Assembly: GCF_003026475.1 (NCBI RefSeq)
Contig: NZ_PYMC01000004.1
Span: 1 to 64,000, forward strand
Direction of reading: 5' to 3'
Length of the DNA stretch: 64,000 bases
Origin: Photobacterium lipolyticum
GTDB lineage: Bacteria > Pseudomonadota > Gammaproteobacteria > Enterobacterales > Vibrionaceae
In this document: in pieces, positions 27,750 to 35,791 of the stretch
Position numbering within the stretch: position 1 is the stretch's first letter
Layout: each line of letters opens with the position of its first letter
Position numbers and translations under genes: made by a program
The notes under the pieces: model-generated
What the model saw: only the letters and a program-made list of their open reading frames with translations
What the model was told of the DNA's origin: nothing
Databases searched by the model: none

Positions 27750-29363
27750 ATGATACGTCTGAACGAAGTTAAATTGCCGTTAGATCATGATGAAGATGCA
27801 TTGCGCAATTTTGTTTTAAATAAACTGTCGATTACGGCAGAGCAGCTTGTCGACATTCATATCTTTAAACGTGGTTATGATGCTCGTAAACGTAATGTGA
27901 TCACCTTAATTTACACTCTGGATGTAACCCTGACCGATGTTGATGAAGAAGCGTTATTAAGTCACTTTGAGCGTGATCAGCAAGTTAAGAACTCGCCAGA
28001 TACAACGTATAAGTATGTGGCACAAGCACCTGCTGATTTGCAGGAGCGTCCAATCGTCATTGGTATGGGGCCATGTGGTCTGTTTACAGGCTTGATTCTT
28101 GCCCAAATGGGTTTCAAACCCATTATTTTAGAGCGTGGTAAATCCGTACATGAACGTTCAAAAGATACGTTCCGTTTTTGGCGGAAAGGGGAACTGAATA
28201 CTGAGTCAAACGTACAGTTTGGTGAAGGTGGCGCAGGTACATTCTCTGACGGTAAATTATACAGCCAAGTGAAAGATCCAAACTTTCTTGGTTTGAAAGT
28301 AAAACAAGAATTTGTCGCAGCAGGTGCACCAGCTGAAATTATCTATGTGAGCAAACCACACATCGGTACGTTCAAGCTGGTGACTATGGTTGAGCGCATG
28401 CGCAGTAAAATCCTAGAGCTTGGCGGTGAAATTCGTTTTGAAACACGCGTTGATGAGATCAATATCGAAGATAACCAGGTTACGGGTGTTACCCTTAACG
28501 GTGGCGAAGTCATTAACTCCAAACATGTAACGTTAGCTATTGGCCACAGTGCCCGCGATACTGTGCAGATGTTACATGATAAAGGCGTGCACCTTGAAGC
28601 ACAGTCTTTCTCTGTTGGTTTCCGTATTGAGCACAAACAAGAACTGATTGATCAGGCGCGTTTTGGCACTAATGCGGGCCACCCGATCTTAGGCGCGGCC
28701 GATTACAAATTGGTACACCACTGTAAAAATGGACGTTCAGTATATAGTTTCTGTATGTGTCCTGGAGGTGTGGTGGTTGCCGCGACTTCAGAAACGGAAG
28801 CTGTTGTCACTAACGGTATGAGTCAATATTCGCGTAGTGAGCGCAATGCCAATAGTGCGATTGTGGTTGGTATTGCACCAAGTGACTTCAATAATGATCC
28901 GCTGCAAGGTATCGCATTACAACGTAAGTTAGAGCGTAATGCTTATATCTTAGGTGGCAGCACTTACCAAGCACCTGCGCAACGTGTTGGTGATTTTTTA
29001 GCTGGTGCAGAAGCTAAGCCGTATGGTGACGTTGAGCCGTCATACAAACCGGAAGTAACAATGACAGACTTGAGCACCAGCTTACCTGATTTTGCCATTG
29101 AAGCAATACGTGAAGCTTTACCTGCATTCAATAAGAAAATCCGTGGTTTTGCACAAGCTGATGCAATGCTAACGGGCGTAGAAACACGTACTTCTTCCCC
29201 TGTGCAAATTAAACGTGGCAAAGATTTTCAGAGTATCAATACTAAAGGCCTATACCCTGGTGGCGAAGGTGCAGGTTATGCTGGCGGTATTTTATCTGCA
29301 GGCATTGATGGTATTAAAATCGCCGAAGCAGTGGCGCTAGATATGCTTAAGGCGAATTCATAA
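27750..29363 (+). CDS. NAD(P)/FAD-dependent oxidoreductase (COG2509-like)
   Basis: A 537-residue flavoprotein of the uncharacterised FAD-dependent dehydrogenase family. After a small alpha/beta N-terminal domain (about 1-95) comes a Rossmann motif VIGMGPCGLFTGLILAQMGFKPIILERG. The FAD-contact segment LNTESNVQFGEGGAGTFSDGKL follows, and the C terminus has KGLYPGGEGAGYAGGILSAGIDG, the second FAD motif. The substrate is unknown. ATG 27750 begins MIRLNEVKLPLDHDE; the GTG at 27738 is an alternative start. Divergent from the permease. Confidence 0.85.
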   Translation: MIRLNEVKLPLDHDEDALRNFVLNKLSITAEQLVDIHIFKRGYDARKRNVITLIYTLDVTLTDVDEEALLSHFERDQQVKNSPDTTYKYVAQAPADLQERPIVIGMGPCGLFTGLILAQMGFKPIILERGKSVHERSKDTFRFWRKGELNTESNVQFGEGGAGTFSDGKLYSQVKDPNFLGLKVKQEFVAAGAPAEIIYVSKPHIGTFKLVTMVERMRSKILELGGEIRFETRVDEINIEDNQVTGVTLNGGEVINSKHVTLAIGHSARDTVQMLHDKGVHLEAQSFSVGFRIEHKQELIDQARFGTNAGHPILGAADYKLVHHCKNGRSVYSFCMCPGGVVVAATSETEAVVTNGMSQYSRSERNANSAIVVGIAPSDFNNDPLQGIALQRKLERNAYILGGSTYQAPAQRVGDFLAGAEAKPYGDVEPSYKPEVTMTDLSTSLPDFAIEAIREALPAFNKKIRGFAQADAMLTGVETRTSSPVQIKRGKDFQSINTKGLYPGGEGAGYAGGILSAGIDGIKIAEAVALDMLKANS

Positions 29364-29404
29364 TACTCAACACTCCCATATGAATCAGTGAAATAAGGCA
29401 GAGC

Positions 29405-30457
29405 CTATCTTGGCTCTGCCAATAGCACGGTGCCAGCTGTCACCCCTTTACGGACAATAAGTTGCTGATCATTGTATGGTCGGGTTTCAATAAGACGCGG
29501 AACCACGCGATCACCATCGACGACTTTGACATACTGGAGTTGACCAATACGATAAGTACTCGCCTGCGGGATGATCAGCGCCTGATGCTCATCTGTTTTG
29601 ATCTTCACCCGTGCAAACAGTCCAGGATATAACGGTTGTTGACTGTTCTCGAACGTCAGTTTCACCACCACACTCCGCGAGCCGACATCAGATGCCGGGG
29701 TAATTTCACTAATAACACCGGCCAGCAAAATATTTTGTTCCGGCAAACTCACCGGCCATTGCTGTCCCAGTTTCAGTAAATAACGCTTGCTGGCTGCAAT
29801 ATCGCTTTCCATCATCAGCGTCAGCGGATTATATAAACTCAGCATTGCCACGCCCGGCGAGGCAATATCCCCTTTATTTACCAGCTTCTGAGTGATCACG
29901 CCATCAAAGGGGGCCGCAATAATACTGTAGCCATACGTCGTTTGTGCTTCTTCTAATGACGCTTGGGTTTTTCTGAAATTGGCTTGTGCCGATTGCAAAG
30001 CACTTAATGCATCATCCAGTTTAGATTGTGCGACTAACTTTTTCGCGATCAGTGCTTTTGTTCGGGTGTACTCTTTACGGGCCACATTCAGCTGCGCCTG
30101 CATACTGGCAAGGGCTTGCTCGGTCTGCCGAACACGGGCATCGAGATCCAAGTTATCGAGGCGGATCAGAATATCCCCCGCTTTGACCTCATCACCCACA
30201 TCGACCAAAACCTCGGCAACCTGAGCGGTCAAACGTGCCGACAAGGTTGCCTGCTGATCGGCAACGATTGTGCCGGTATACGATTGCCAGACAGGAAGAG
30301 CGTCGGTCATCACTGTCACCGTGGTTCTGTTGGCCAGCGGCTCTCCCGGTAAATCCTGATTTGTTGTATCCAGTTTTGCCACAAAGCCTCCGGACATCGC
30401 GAAAAACAGAATCGCTAAGCTGATAAACGCAGCTATCGTTAACACCTGCTTTTTCAT
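29405..30457 (-). CDS. RND efflux periplasmic adaptor (membrane fusion protein)
   Basis: A 350-residue adaptor linking an inner-membrane RND pump to an outer-membrane channel. It has an N-terminal membrane anchor (LTIAAFISLAILFFAMSGG). A lipoyl half-motif GTIVADQQATLSARLTAQVAEVLVDVGDEVKAGDILIRLD precedes an alpha-helical hairpin (about 105-175), and then comes the second half-motif GYSIIAAPFDGVITQKLVNKGDIASPG. Its start overlaps the stop of the upstream pump gene by 4 bases (ATGA). A hairpin GGCAGAGCC/GGCTCTGCC (29398-29421) overlaps its stop. Confidence 0.92.
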   Translation of the reverse strand: MKKQVLTIAAFISLAILFFAMSGGFVAKLDTTNQDLPGEPLANRTTVTVMTDALPVWQSYTGTIVADQQATLSARLTAQVAEVLVDVGDEVKAGDILIRLDNLDLDARVRQTEQALASMQAQLNVARKEYTRTKALIAKKLVAQSKLDDALSALQSAQANFRKTQASLEEAQTTYGYSIIAAPFDGVITQKLVNKGDIASPGVAMLSLYNPLTLMMESDIAASKRYLLKLGQQWPVSLPEQNILLAGVISEITPASDVGSRSVVVKLTFENSQQPLYPGLFARVKIKTDEHQALIIPQASTYRIGQLQYVKVVDGDRVVPRLIETRPYNDQQLIVRKGVTAGTVLLAEPR

Positions 30458-33400
30458 GATTGCAGCTCCTCTTGTTGTTCTGAGCGGATTTCTTGCTGTG
30501 GCAGCCCGTGCCCCGGCTGGTTGGCATAAGCCAGATGATAAACCACGGGGATCACCAATAACGTAAATAACGTCGATGCCGTAATACCAAAGATGATGGC
30601 CCAGGCCAGGCCGTTAAAAATCGGGTCAAGGGTAATAACGACGTTCCCGAGCAATGTTGTTCCGGCGGTAAGCAGGATCGGCCGCATCCTGACGGCTCCG
30701 GCCTTTAACAACGCCTGTTTTAATCGCTCACCTTCCTGCAAGGATTGATGAATAAACTGGATTAATACCAGCGAGTTACGCACGACAATCCCCGCCAGGG
30801 CGATCATCCCGATCATCGCTGTTGCCGTGAACAGTGCCGGGTTAGGAATACCGTTGATCTCTGTGGTGCCCAGCATATTCAGTAACCAGAACCCCGGCAT
30901 AATGCCGATAACGGTTAATGGAATCGCCAGCATAATAATGCCGGAGACCGCGGGTAACCCCGTCTGCAGTACCATCACGACGAAGACACCCAACAAGGCC
31001 GCGCCATAAGCAATGCCCAGATCGCGGAAAACATCCAGGGTGATTTTCCACTCCCCTTCACCATTCCATTTCACGGAGACATCTGAAGGTAACGTCCAGC
31101 TATCTCCACCGCCATTATTGAGATACGTACGCGCACTTAACGGATTAATTTCTCCGCCCTCGGACTGATTTTGGTCTGTATTGGTTAGATCGACGGCCAC
31201 ATCAGCAACAACTTCCGCTGGTACCCGTCCGACAGCTTCGGCATATACATACACAACAGGCTGTAAGTTTTTACGATATATCGGCTGCGGTGCTGGGCTC
31301 TTTGCAAAATATCCCAACTCAGATAACTGAACAATTGGTTGCCCGGCATCGACCAGACGCCCTTGCTCGATCCGCTTGGTAATGCCTGCCATACCTCGCA
31401 CATACAGGTTTTCCAATTCACTGAGATCGTCACGCTTGTTACGTGGTAACCGAATTTCGATCGGTAGCGGATTAATCTCATAGGGGTGCTGAAGATAACT
31501 GACCTCGCGCCCCTGACTTGCCGCCGCAAGCGTCAGGTTAATATCCTGTACAGAAACACCGGACAAGGCCGCTTTTTCCTGATCAATAATAAATTGCCAA
31601 CTTTCCAGCTCTCCCTGAATGGAAGTATCGACCTCCGACACAAAAGGCTCACGTTTCAGCCGTGCTGCGACCTTTTGTGCGGCTGCTTGTAATTCACCGT
31701 AAGACGTTTGAGGCTGACCATAAACCTCGCCGACAAGGGTTGCTATCACCGGCGGGCCGGGAGGTGTCTCCACCAGCTGAATATCAGCCCGATGCCTGAT
31801 CGCAATGGCCTCCAGATCATGGCGTAAACGTGTGACGATTTCATGTGATTGCTGCCGACGTTGATTTTTTTCTGCCAGCACAATCCGAAGCTCGCCCTGA
31901 CTGGGCTGATTGCGCATAAAGTAATGACGCACCATGCCATTGAAATCCATCGGCGATGCGATACCCGCAAAACCGGAAACAGAAACAACCTCAGGCACAC
32001 TTTGCAGATAATCAGAAAAATCAGTCAGGGCATTGGAAGTTTGCTCCACACTACTTTGCTCCGGCATATTCAATACCAGCTGAAACTCATTTTTATTGTC
32101 ATAAGGCAACAATTTCAACGGCACGACCCTCAGTGCCGGAAGCATTGCCGCGGCAACGAAGGCAAGAGCAACGCCACCAAGAAAAATGACACTGTTACGC
32201 TTACGGCTTAGCAGCGGCGTGAGTAGTTTGTCATACAGCCGATATAACAGCGTGTTTTCTACCTGATACTGCCCGCTCTGCTGCGCGCCCTTGAGGATTT
32301 TTTTGGCCAGCCAGGGGGTAATAAAAAAGGCCACGACGGTGCTGAATACCACACTCACGGGTACGTTAAAGGCCAGCGGAGCCATATACGGGCCCATCAT
32401 ACCCGTAATGAAAAACATCGGGGTAAAGACAATCACTATCGCGACTGTCGACATCAGCAATGCACTGCGTATTTCTGCCATCGCCAGTACAATGGCATCC
32501 GTTTTGCTCAATCCTTTGCGTTTCAGAAAACGTTCAATATTATCGATACTGGCAATCGGATCATCGACAATCAAACCTAGCGCCAGGATCAAGGCAAACA
32601 GCGTGACCCGGTTGATGGTATATCCAAAAGCCAAGTCCATCGCCAGCGCAGCACCGTAACTGATGGGAATTGCTATCCCCACCACCAGTGCAGAACGCCA
32701 GTTTAAAAAGACACCGACAAACACCACCACCGTCAGGATCGAAATACCTAAGCTGGAAACCAGGTTGCCGACTTTTTCGTTCGCGGTATCACCATAGTTG
32801 CGAATAACCGACAGTTTGACATGATCCGGAAATTGCGTACTGGCCATGTTTTCAAGTTCGGCAGTCACGTCGTCCGCAACCCATACTGCATTGCTGCCTT
32901 TTTGCTTCGCGACCGCAATGAATACTGCGGGATAAGGTTCCGGCGCTTGCTGGCCGAATTGGTTTGCAGCCGGCCCCCAGCTAAACCAGGTCTGGTTGTC
33001 GGCTTCATCCGCGCCATCCGTCACTTTTGCGATATCTCGCAAATAAACCGGCAGGCCATTCACCACATTGACAACCGCATTAACAACATCGTTGCTATCA
33101 AGGAAAAACTGGCCACTTTCAAGCTGATACACTTGCCCTTTTTGATGAATATTGCCCATCTGCTGATGCTGGTTGGTCAATGCAAAAGCTTGTTTTATAT
33201 CATCAACCGTTGTCATTCGGCTCGCCATTGCGGTCGAATCTAAGGCTATCTGAATCGTGCGCGGCTGACCGCCGACCACCGACACTTTGTTCGTATCATC
33301 TAACGCCTGCAGTTGATTGACGGCCTGCTCGGCAATACGGCGCAGTTCAGCATTACCGGTCAGTTCTGGTTTGGTACTGTAAAGGGCGGAAACAACAATG

Positions 33401-33825
33401 GGAACGTCATCAATTTCCACCGGTTTGATAGCCCAGTGACTCACTGCCGACGGCACCAGATCCTGATTGGAATAGATTTTGTTATACAGCTTCACCAAGG
33501 CTTCTTCGCGATTCTCCCCGACATAAAAACGCACAATCACCTGCGCGGCTCCCTTAAGCGAGACCGAATAGACATCTTCAACGCCATCTATCTGAGTCAG
33601 TAACTTCTCAAGTGGCTGGGTGATCTGATTTTCAATTTGTGATGGCGAAAGCCCGGGAGCCTGAATCAGTACATCGGCCATCGGCACGTTGATCTGCGGA
33701 TCTTCTTCACGAGGAGTCAGGAACAACGCTGCCGTCCCCGCAATAAGTGCCAATAAAATAAGGATCGGCGGGAAAAAACTGTTAAGAAATGTACGGATCA
33801 GGCTTTTATTGACGTTCACTGTCAT
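30454..33825 (-). CDS. RND efflux transporter permease
   Basis: A 1123-residue proton-driven pump of the AcrB superfamily with 12 expected TM helices and two periplasmic porter loops. The N terminus NKSLIRTFLNSFFPPILILLALIAGTAALFLTPREEDPQI is typical. TM4 has LALGLIVDDPIASIDNIERF with the proton-relay Asp pair; the usual second residue pattern (DDAIVVVEN) is changed to DDPIASIDN. It is about 70-100 residues longer than AcrB, with extra sequence in the second periplasmic loop near TNTDQNQSEGGEINPLSARTYLNNGG. First gene of a two-gene operon without an outer-membrane channel gene. Substrates unknown. Confidence 0.92.
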   Translation of the reverse strand: MTVNVNKSLIRTFLNSFFPPILILLALIAGTAALFLTPREEDPQINVPMADVLIQAPGLSPSQIENQITQPLEKLLTQIDGVEDVYSVSLKGAAQVIVRFYVGENREEALVKLYNKIYSNQDLVPSAVSHWAIKPVEIDDVPIVVSALYSTKPELTGNAELRRIAEQAVNQLQALDDTNKVSVVGGQPRTIQIALDSTAMASRMTTVDDIKQAFALTNQHQQMGNIHQKGQVYQLESGQFFLDSNDVVNAVVNVVNGLPVYLRDIAKVTDGADEADNQTWFSWGPAANQFGQQAPEPYPAVFIAVAKQKGSNAVWVADDVTAELENMASTQFPDHVKLSVIRNYGDTANEKVGNLVSSLGISILTVVVFVGVFLNWRSALVVGIAIPISYGAALAMDLAFGYTINRVTLFALILALGLIVDDPIASIDNIERFLKRKGLSKTDAIVLAMAEIRSALLMSTVAIVIVFTPMFFITGMMGPYMAPLAFNVPVSVVFSTVVAFFITPWLAKKILKGAQQSGQYQVENTLLYRLYDKLLTPLLSRKRNSVIFLGGVALAFVAAAMLPALRVVPLKLLPYDNKNEFQLVLNMPEQSSVEQTSNALTDFSDYLQSVPEVVSVSGFAGIASPMDFNGMVRHYFMRNQPSQGELRIVLAEKNQRRQQSHEIVTRLRHDLEAIAIRHRADIQLVETPPGPPVIATLVGEVYGQPQTSYGELQAAAQKVAARLKREPFVSEVDTSIQGELESWQFIIDQEKAALSGVSVQDINLTLAAASQGREVSYLQHPYEINPLPIEIRLPRNKRDDLSELENLYVRGMAGITKRIEQGRLVDAGQPIVQLSELGYFAKSPAPQPIYRKNLQPVVYVYAEAVGRVPAEVVADVAVDLTNTDQNQSEGGEINPLSARTYLNNGGGDSWTLPSDVSVKWNGEGEWKITLDVFRDLGIAYGAALLGVFVVMVLQTGLPAVSGIIMLAIPLTVIGIMPGFWLLNMLGTTEINGIPNPALFTATAMIGMIALAGIVVRNSLVLIQFIHQSLQEGERLKQALLKAGAVRMRPILLTAGTTLLGNVVITLDPIFNGLAWAIIFGITASTLFTLLVIPVVYHLAYANQPGHGLPQQEIRSEQQEELQS

Positions 33826-33936
33826 GACGATTCCTTATTCTAATAGTATTTTATTAGCCGGTATCTCTTAATCAGTAAGTACAATGTTGTACTTAATATT
33901 TACCATGATTATTTGAATCTACTGCTCATTTCAAAT

Positions 33937-34095
33937 AAATTATGAATTATTGAAGCACCTAAACATGTCATCCCGGAATCGAGGAACGAGATATCCGGGA
34001 TCCAGTTCTAACCGTATGCGCCTTAGATTCCGTATAAGTTCGTTCCTCACTTTACGGAATGACGAAGTTTGGCGACTGAACTCGTCAAAGCTTCT
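33937..34095 (+). repeat. 158 bp interspersed repeat, copy 3
   Basis: Same orientation as copy 1, starting AAATTATGAATTATTGAAGC and ending CTCGTCAAAGCTTCT. It differs from copy 1 at a modest number of positions, several of them compensatory within the hairpins (for example GTAGAAG versus GTATAAG in the loop). It sits between the RND operon and the YeeE/YedE genes. Confidence 0.9.
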
Positions 34096-34163
34096 TTGAT
34101 GAAGTGCTAGATCTGACTGCGAGCTTCCTGCTCGCTGTCAGAATTAAGCAGTTTACCGCCAGA

Positions 34164-34625
34164 TTATTTCCCGACAGTGTCACTTGCCAATACATCATAA
34201 GCGTCTGACTTCATATTTATCAGCTTACATCCCAACCATATCCCGATCAACATACTTATCGTGAATAAAACGATGGTGTAATCCCCCCCCGATAGCGACG
34301 TCACCGCCGGCCCGGGACAAATACCGGCAATGCCCCAACCTAAACCAAATAACACCGCACCGGTGATCAGCTTGTTATCTATCTGGTTATTTTTACTCAG
34401 GTGAAAATCAGCTTCACAAACCGGTTTATCCATTTTACTGATCACCAGAAAATAGAACGGCATAAACACCAATAGCGCACCGCCCATCACAAAGGCCAGA
34501 CTGGGATCCCAGCTCCCTGCAACATCCAGGAAACCAATCACTTTATTCGGGTCAACCATTCCTGAAATCATCATGCCCAGGCCAAATAGTAAGCCTGCAA
34601 TTAAAGATACAAATTGCGAAAACAT
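34164..34625 (-). CDS. YeeE/YedE-type sulfur channel, C-terminal half protein
   Basis: A 153-residue membrane protein equivalent to one half of a YeeE/YedE (PmpB-like) thiosulfate/sulfur-species channel. It contains AGLLFGLGMMISGMVDPNKVIGFLDVAGSWDPSLAFVMGGALL and, later, GWGIAGICPGPAVTSL with the conserved Cys. The pattern GLGWGIAGICPGP is the family signature. It is encoded 36 bases after its partner half. Probably imports or exports sulfane-sulfur compounds. Confidence 0.88.
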   Translation of the reverse strand: MFSQFVSLIAGLLFGLGMMISGMVDPNKVIGFLDVAGSWDPSLAFVMGGALLVFMPFYFLVISKMDKPVCEADFHLSKNNQIDNKLITGAVLFGLGWGIAGICPGPAVTSLSGGDYTIVLFTISMLIGIWLGCKLINMKSDAYDVLASDTVGK

Positions 34626-34661
34626 CGTTACCTCTTATACCAATGACCTAAATAACCGGAA

Positions 34662-35078
34662 TTACACATGAAGACGAATAAAAACAGTCGCTACCGCCGT
34701 CGCCATAAATATACACGTTGCGACAATCGATCGCTTAGACAGGCGCCCCATGCCGCAAATACCATGCCCACTGGTACAGCCGTTACCTAGCTTAGTGCCC
34801 ATACCAACCAAAAGACCGGCCACAACTACCCATAATGTTGAAGTCACAGGTAACGATTCAGGTAATATAAACCCCAGCCAGGGTGAAATCAGACCGGCAA
34901 CCAACATTCCGCTCACAAAGAGCAGACGCCACGAAAACTCATTGTTAGTTGGCTTTAACAATCCAGCCAAGATACCGCTGATACCAGCGATTCGCCCGTT
35001 AACCACCAGTAATAGCGATGCAGACAGGCCCAATAACATACCGCCAGCCAGTGCCGTCCACGGGATCTCAAACATCAT
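34662..35078 (-). CDS. YeeE/YedE-type sulfur channel, N-terminal half protein
   Basis: A 138-residue membrane protein (PmpA-like) with ALAGGMLLGLSASLLLVVNGRIAGISGILAGLL and the Cys motif GTKLGNGCTSGHGICGMGRLSKRS, the conserved channel signature. With the downstream gene it forms a two-polypeptide version of what is one protein in some species. Its ATG overlaps the stop of the ArsR gene by 4 bases, so regulator and channel are co-translated. Confidence 0.9.
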   Translation of the reverse strand: MMFEIPWTALAGGMLLGLSASLLLVVNGRIAGISGILAGLLKPTNNEFSWRLLFVSGMLVAGLISPWLGFILPESLPVTSTLWVVVAGLLVGMGTKLGNGCTSGHGICGMGRLSKRSIVATCIFMATAVATVFIRLHV

Positions 35079-35398
35079 TTCTTTATCTCCAGATTGTGTT
35101 TATGCACGCCGCAAATATCCTGCAGTGTCTCAAGTAACAGCCGTGCTTTTTGATCTGCCAGCGAGTAAAACATCTTTTGTGACTCCTTACGGAAAGTCAC
35201 CAGCTGATGGGCTTTCAGGATGGCTAAGTGCTGAGAAAGCGCTGATTGTCCAAGATTAGAATTTTGCTGCAACTCCGTCAGCGCCACTTCACCTTGAGTT
35301 AACTGACACAACACCATTAATCGCTCAGGATGGGCGAGTAATTTCAACCACTCGGTCACTTCATCGGCATGGCAACGCATTTTATTCACATCAATCAT
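35075..35398 (-). CDS. ArsR-family regulator, BigR/SqrR-like persulfide sensor
   Basis: A 107-residue winged-helix repressor. The HTH is in GEVALTELQQNSNLGQSALSQHLAILKAHQLV. Two cysteines at 31 (MVLCQL) and 96 (DICGV) are spaced about like the redox pair of BigR and SqrR, which form a tetrasulfide bridge with persulfides; an extra Cys9 is present. The context of sulfur channel, DUF2892 protein and CoA-disulfide-reductase-rhodanese fusion supports a sulfide/persulfide-responsive repressor rather than a metal sensor. It probably represses both divergent arms. Confidence 0.85.
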   Translation of the reverse strand: MIDVNKMRCHADEVTEWLKLLAHPERLMVLCQLTQGEVALTELQQNSNLGQSALSQHLAILKAHQLVTFRKESQKMFYSLADQKARLLLETLQDICGVHKHNLEIKK

Positions 35399-35430
35399 GT
35401 CTGCCTCTACGGTATTTCATAGAAAGAACT

Positions 35431-35492
35431 AAATTAGAGATTACTAAATAATAGTATTAAGTCAAGGCTAAATTAGATAAAAATAAATTAGA
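35431..35492. promoter_or_regulatory. Putative operator of the BigR-like regulator
   Basis: Three direct copies of AAATTAGA (35431-35438, 35470-35477, 35485-35492) in the 153 bp divergent region. The last two are 15 bases apart and form CTAAATTAGA...AAATTAGACTTAG. BigR-type regulators bind AT-rich sites of this kind. Assignment is by position and repetition only. Confidence 0.5.
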
Positions 35493-35551
35493 CTTAGCTA
35501 AAGTATCGGTTTATAGTTTTTATTAATTACAGCGACTGAAGGAGACAAGTT

Positions 35552-35737
35552 ATGTCACTAGAGAACGCCGTCCGGGTTTTTGCCGGGATCATGATCTTTA
35601 TTTCCGTTGCATTGACACTATGGGTGCACCCGTATTTTTACTGGTTTACATTGTTTATCGGTGCCAATCTGATCCAGAGTGCCTTTACTGGTATTTGTCC
35701 TGCAGCCACTATATTAAGCAAGTTAGGCTTTAAGTAG
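35552..35737 (+). CDS. DUF2892 / YgaP-like inner membrane protein
   Basis: A 61-residue protein with two TM helices (VRVFAGIMIFISVALTLWV and FYWFTLFIGANLIQSAF), ending TGICPAATILSKLGFK. The GxCP-type motif (GICPA) is typical of this small family, which is often fused to or found beside rhodaneses. GGAGA lies upstream of the ATG. It is co-directional with the CoA-disulfide reductase 54 bases downstream and belongs to the sulfur locus. Confidence 0.85.
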   Translation: MSLENAVRVFAGIMIFISVALTLWVHPYFYWFTLFIGANLIQSAFTGICPAATILSKLGFK

Positions 35738-35791
35738 ACTACTTATACCGTTTTTATCATCAGTTAAAACAAAATCATTAAGGAACAATAA

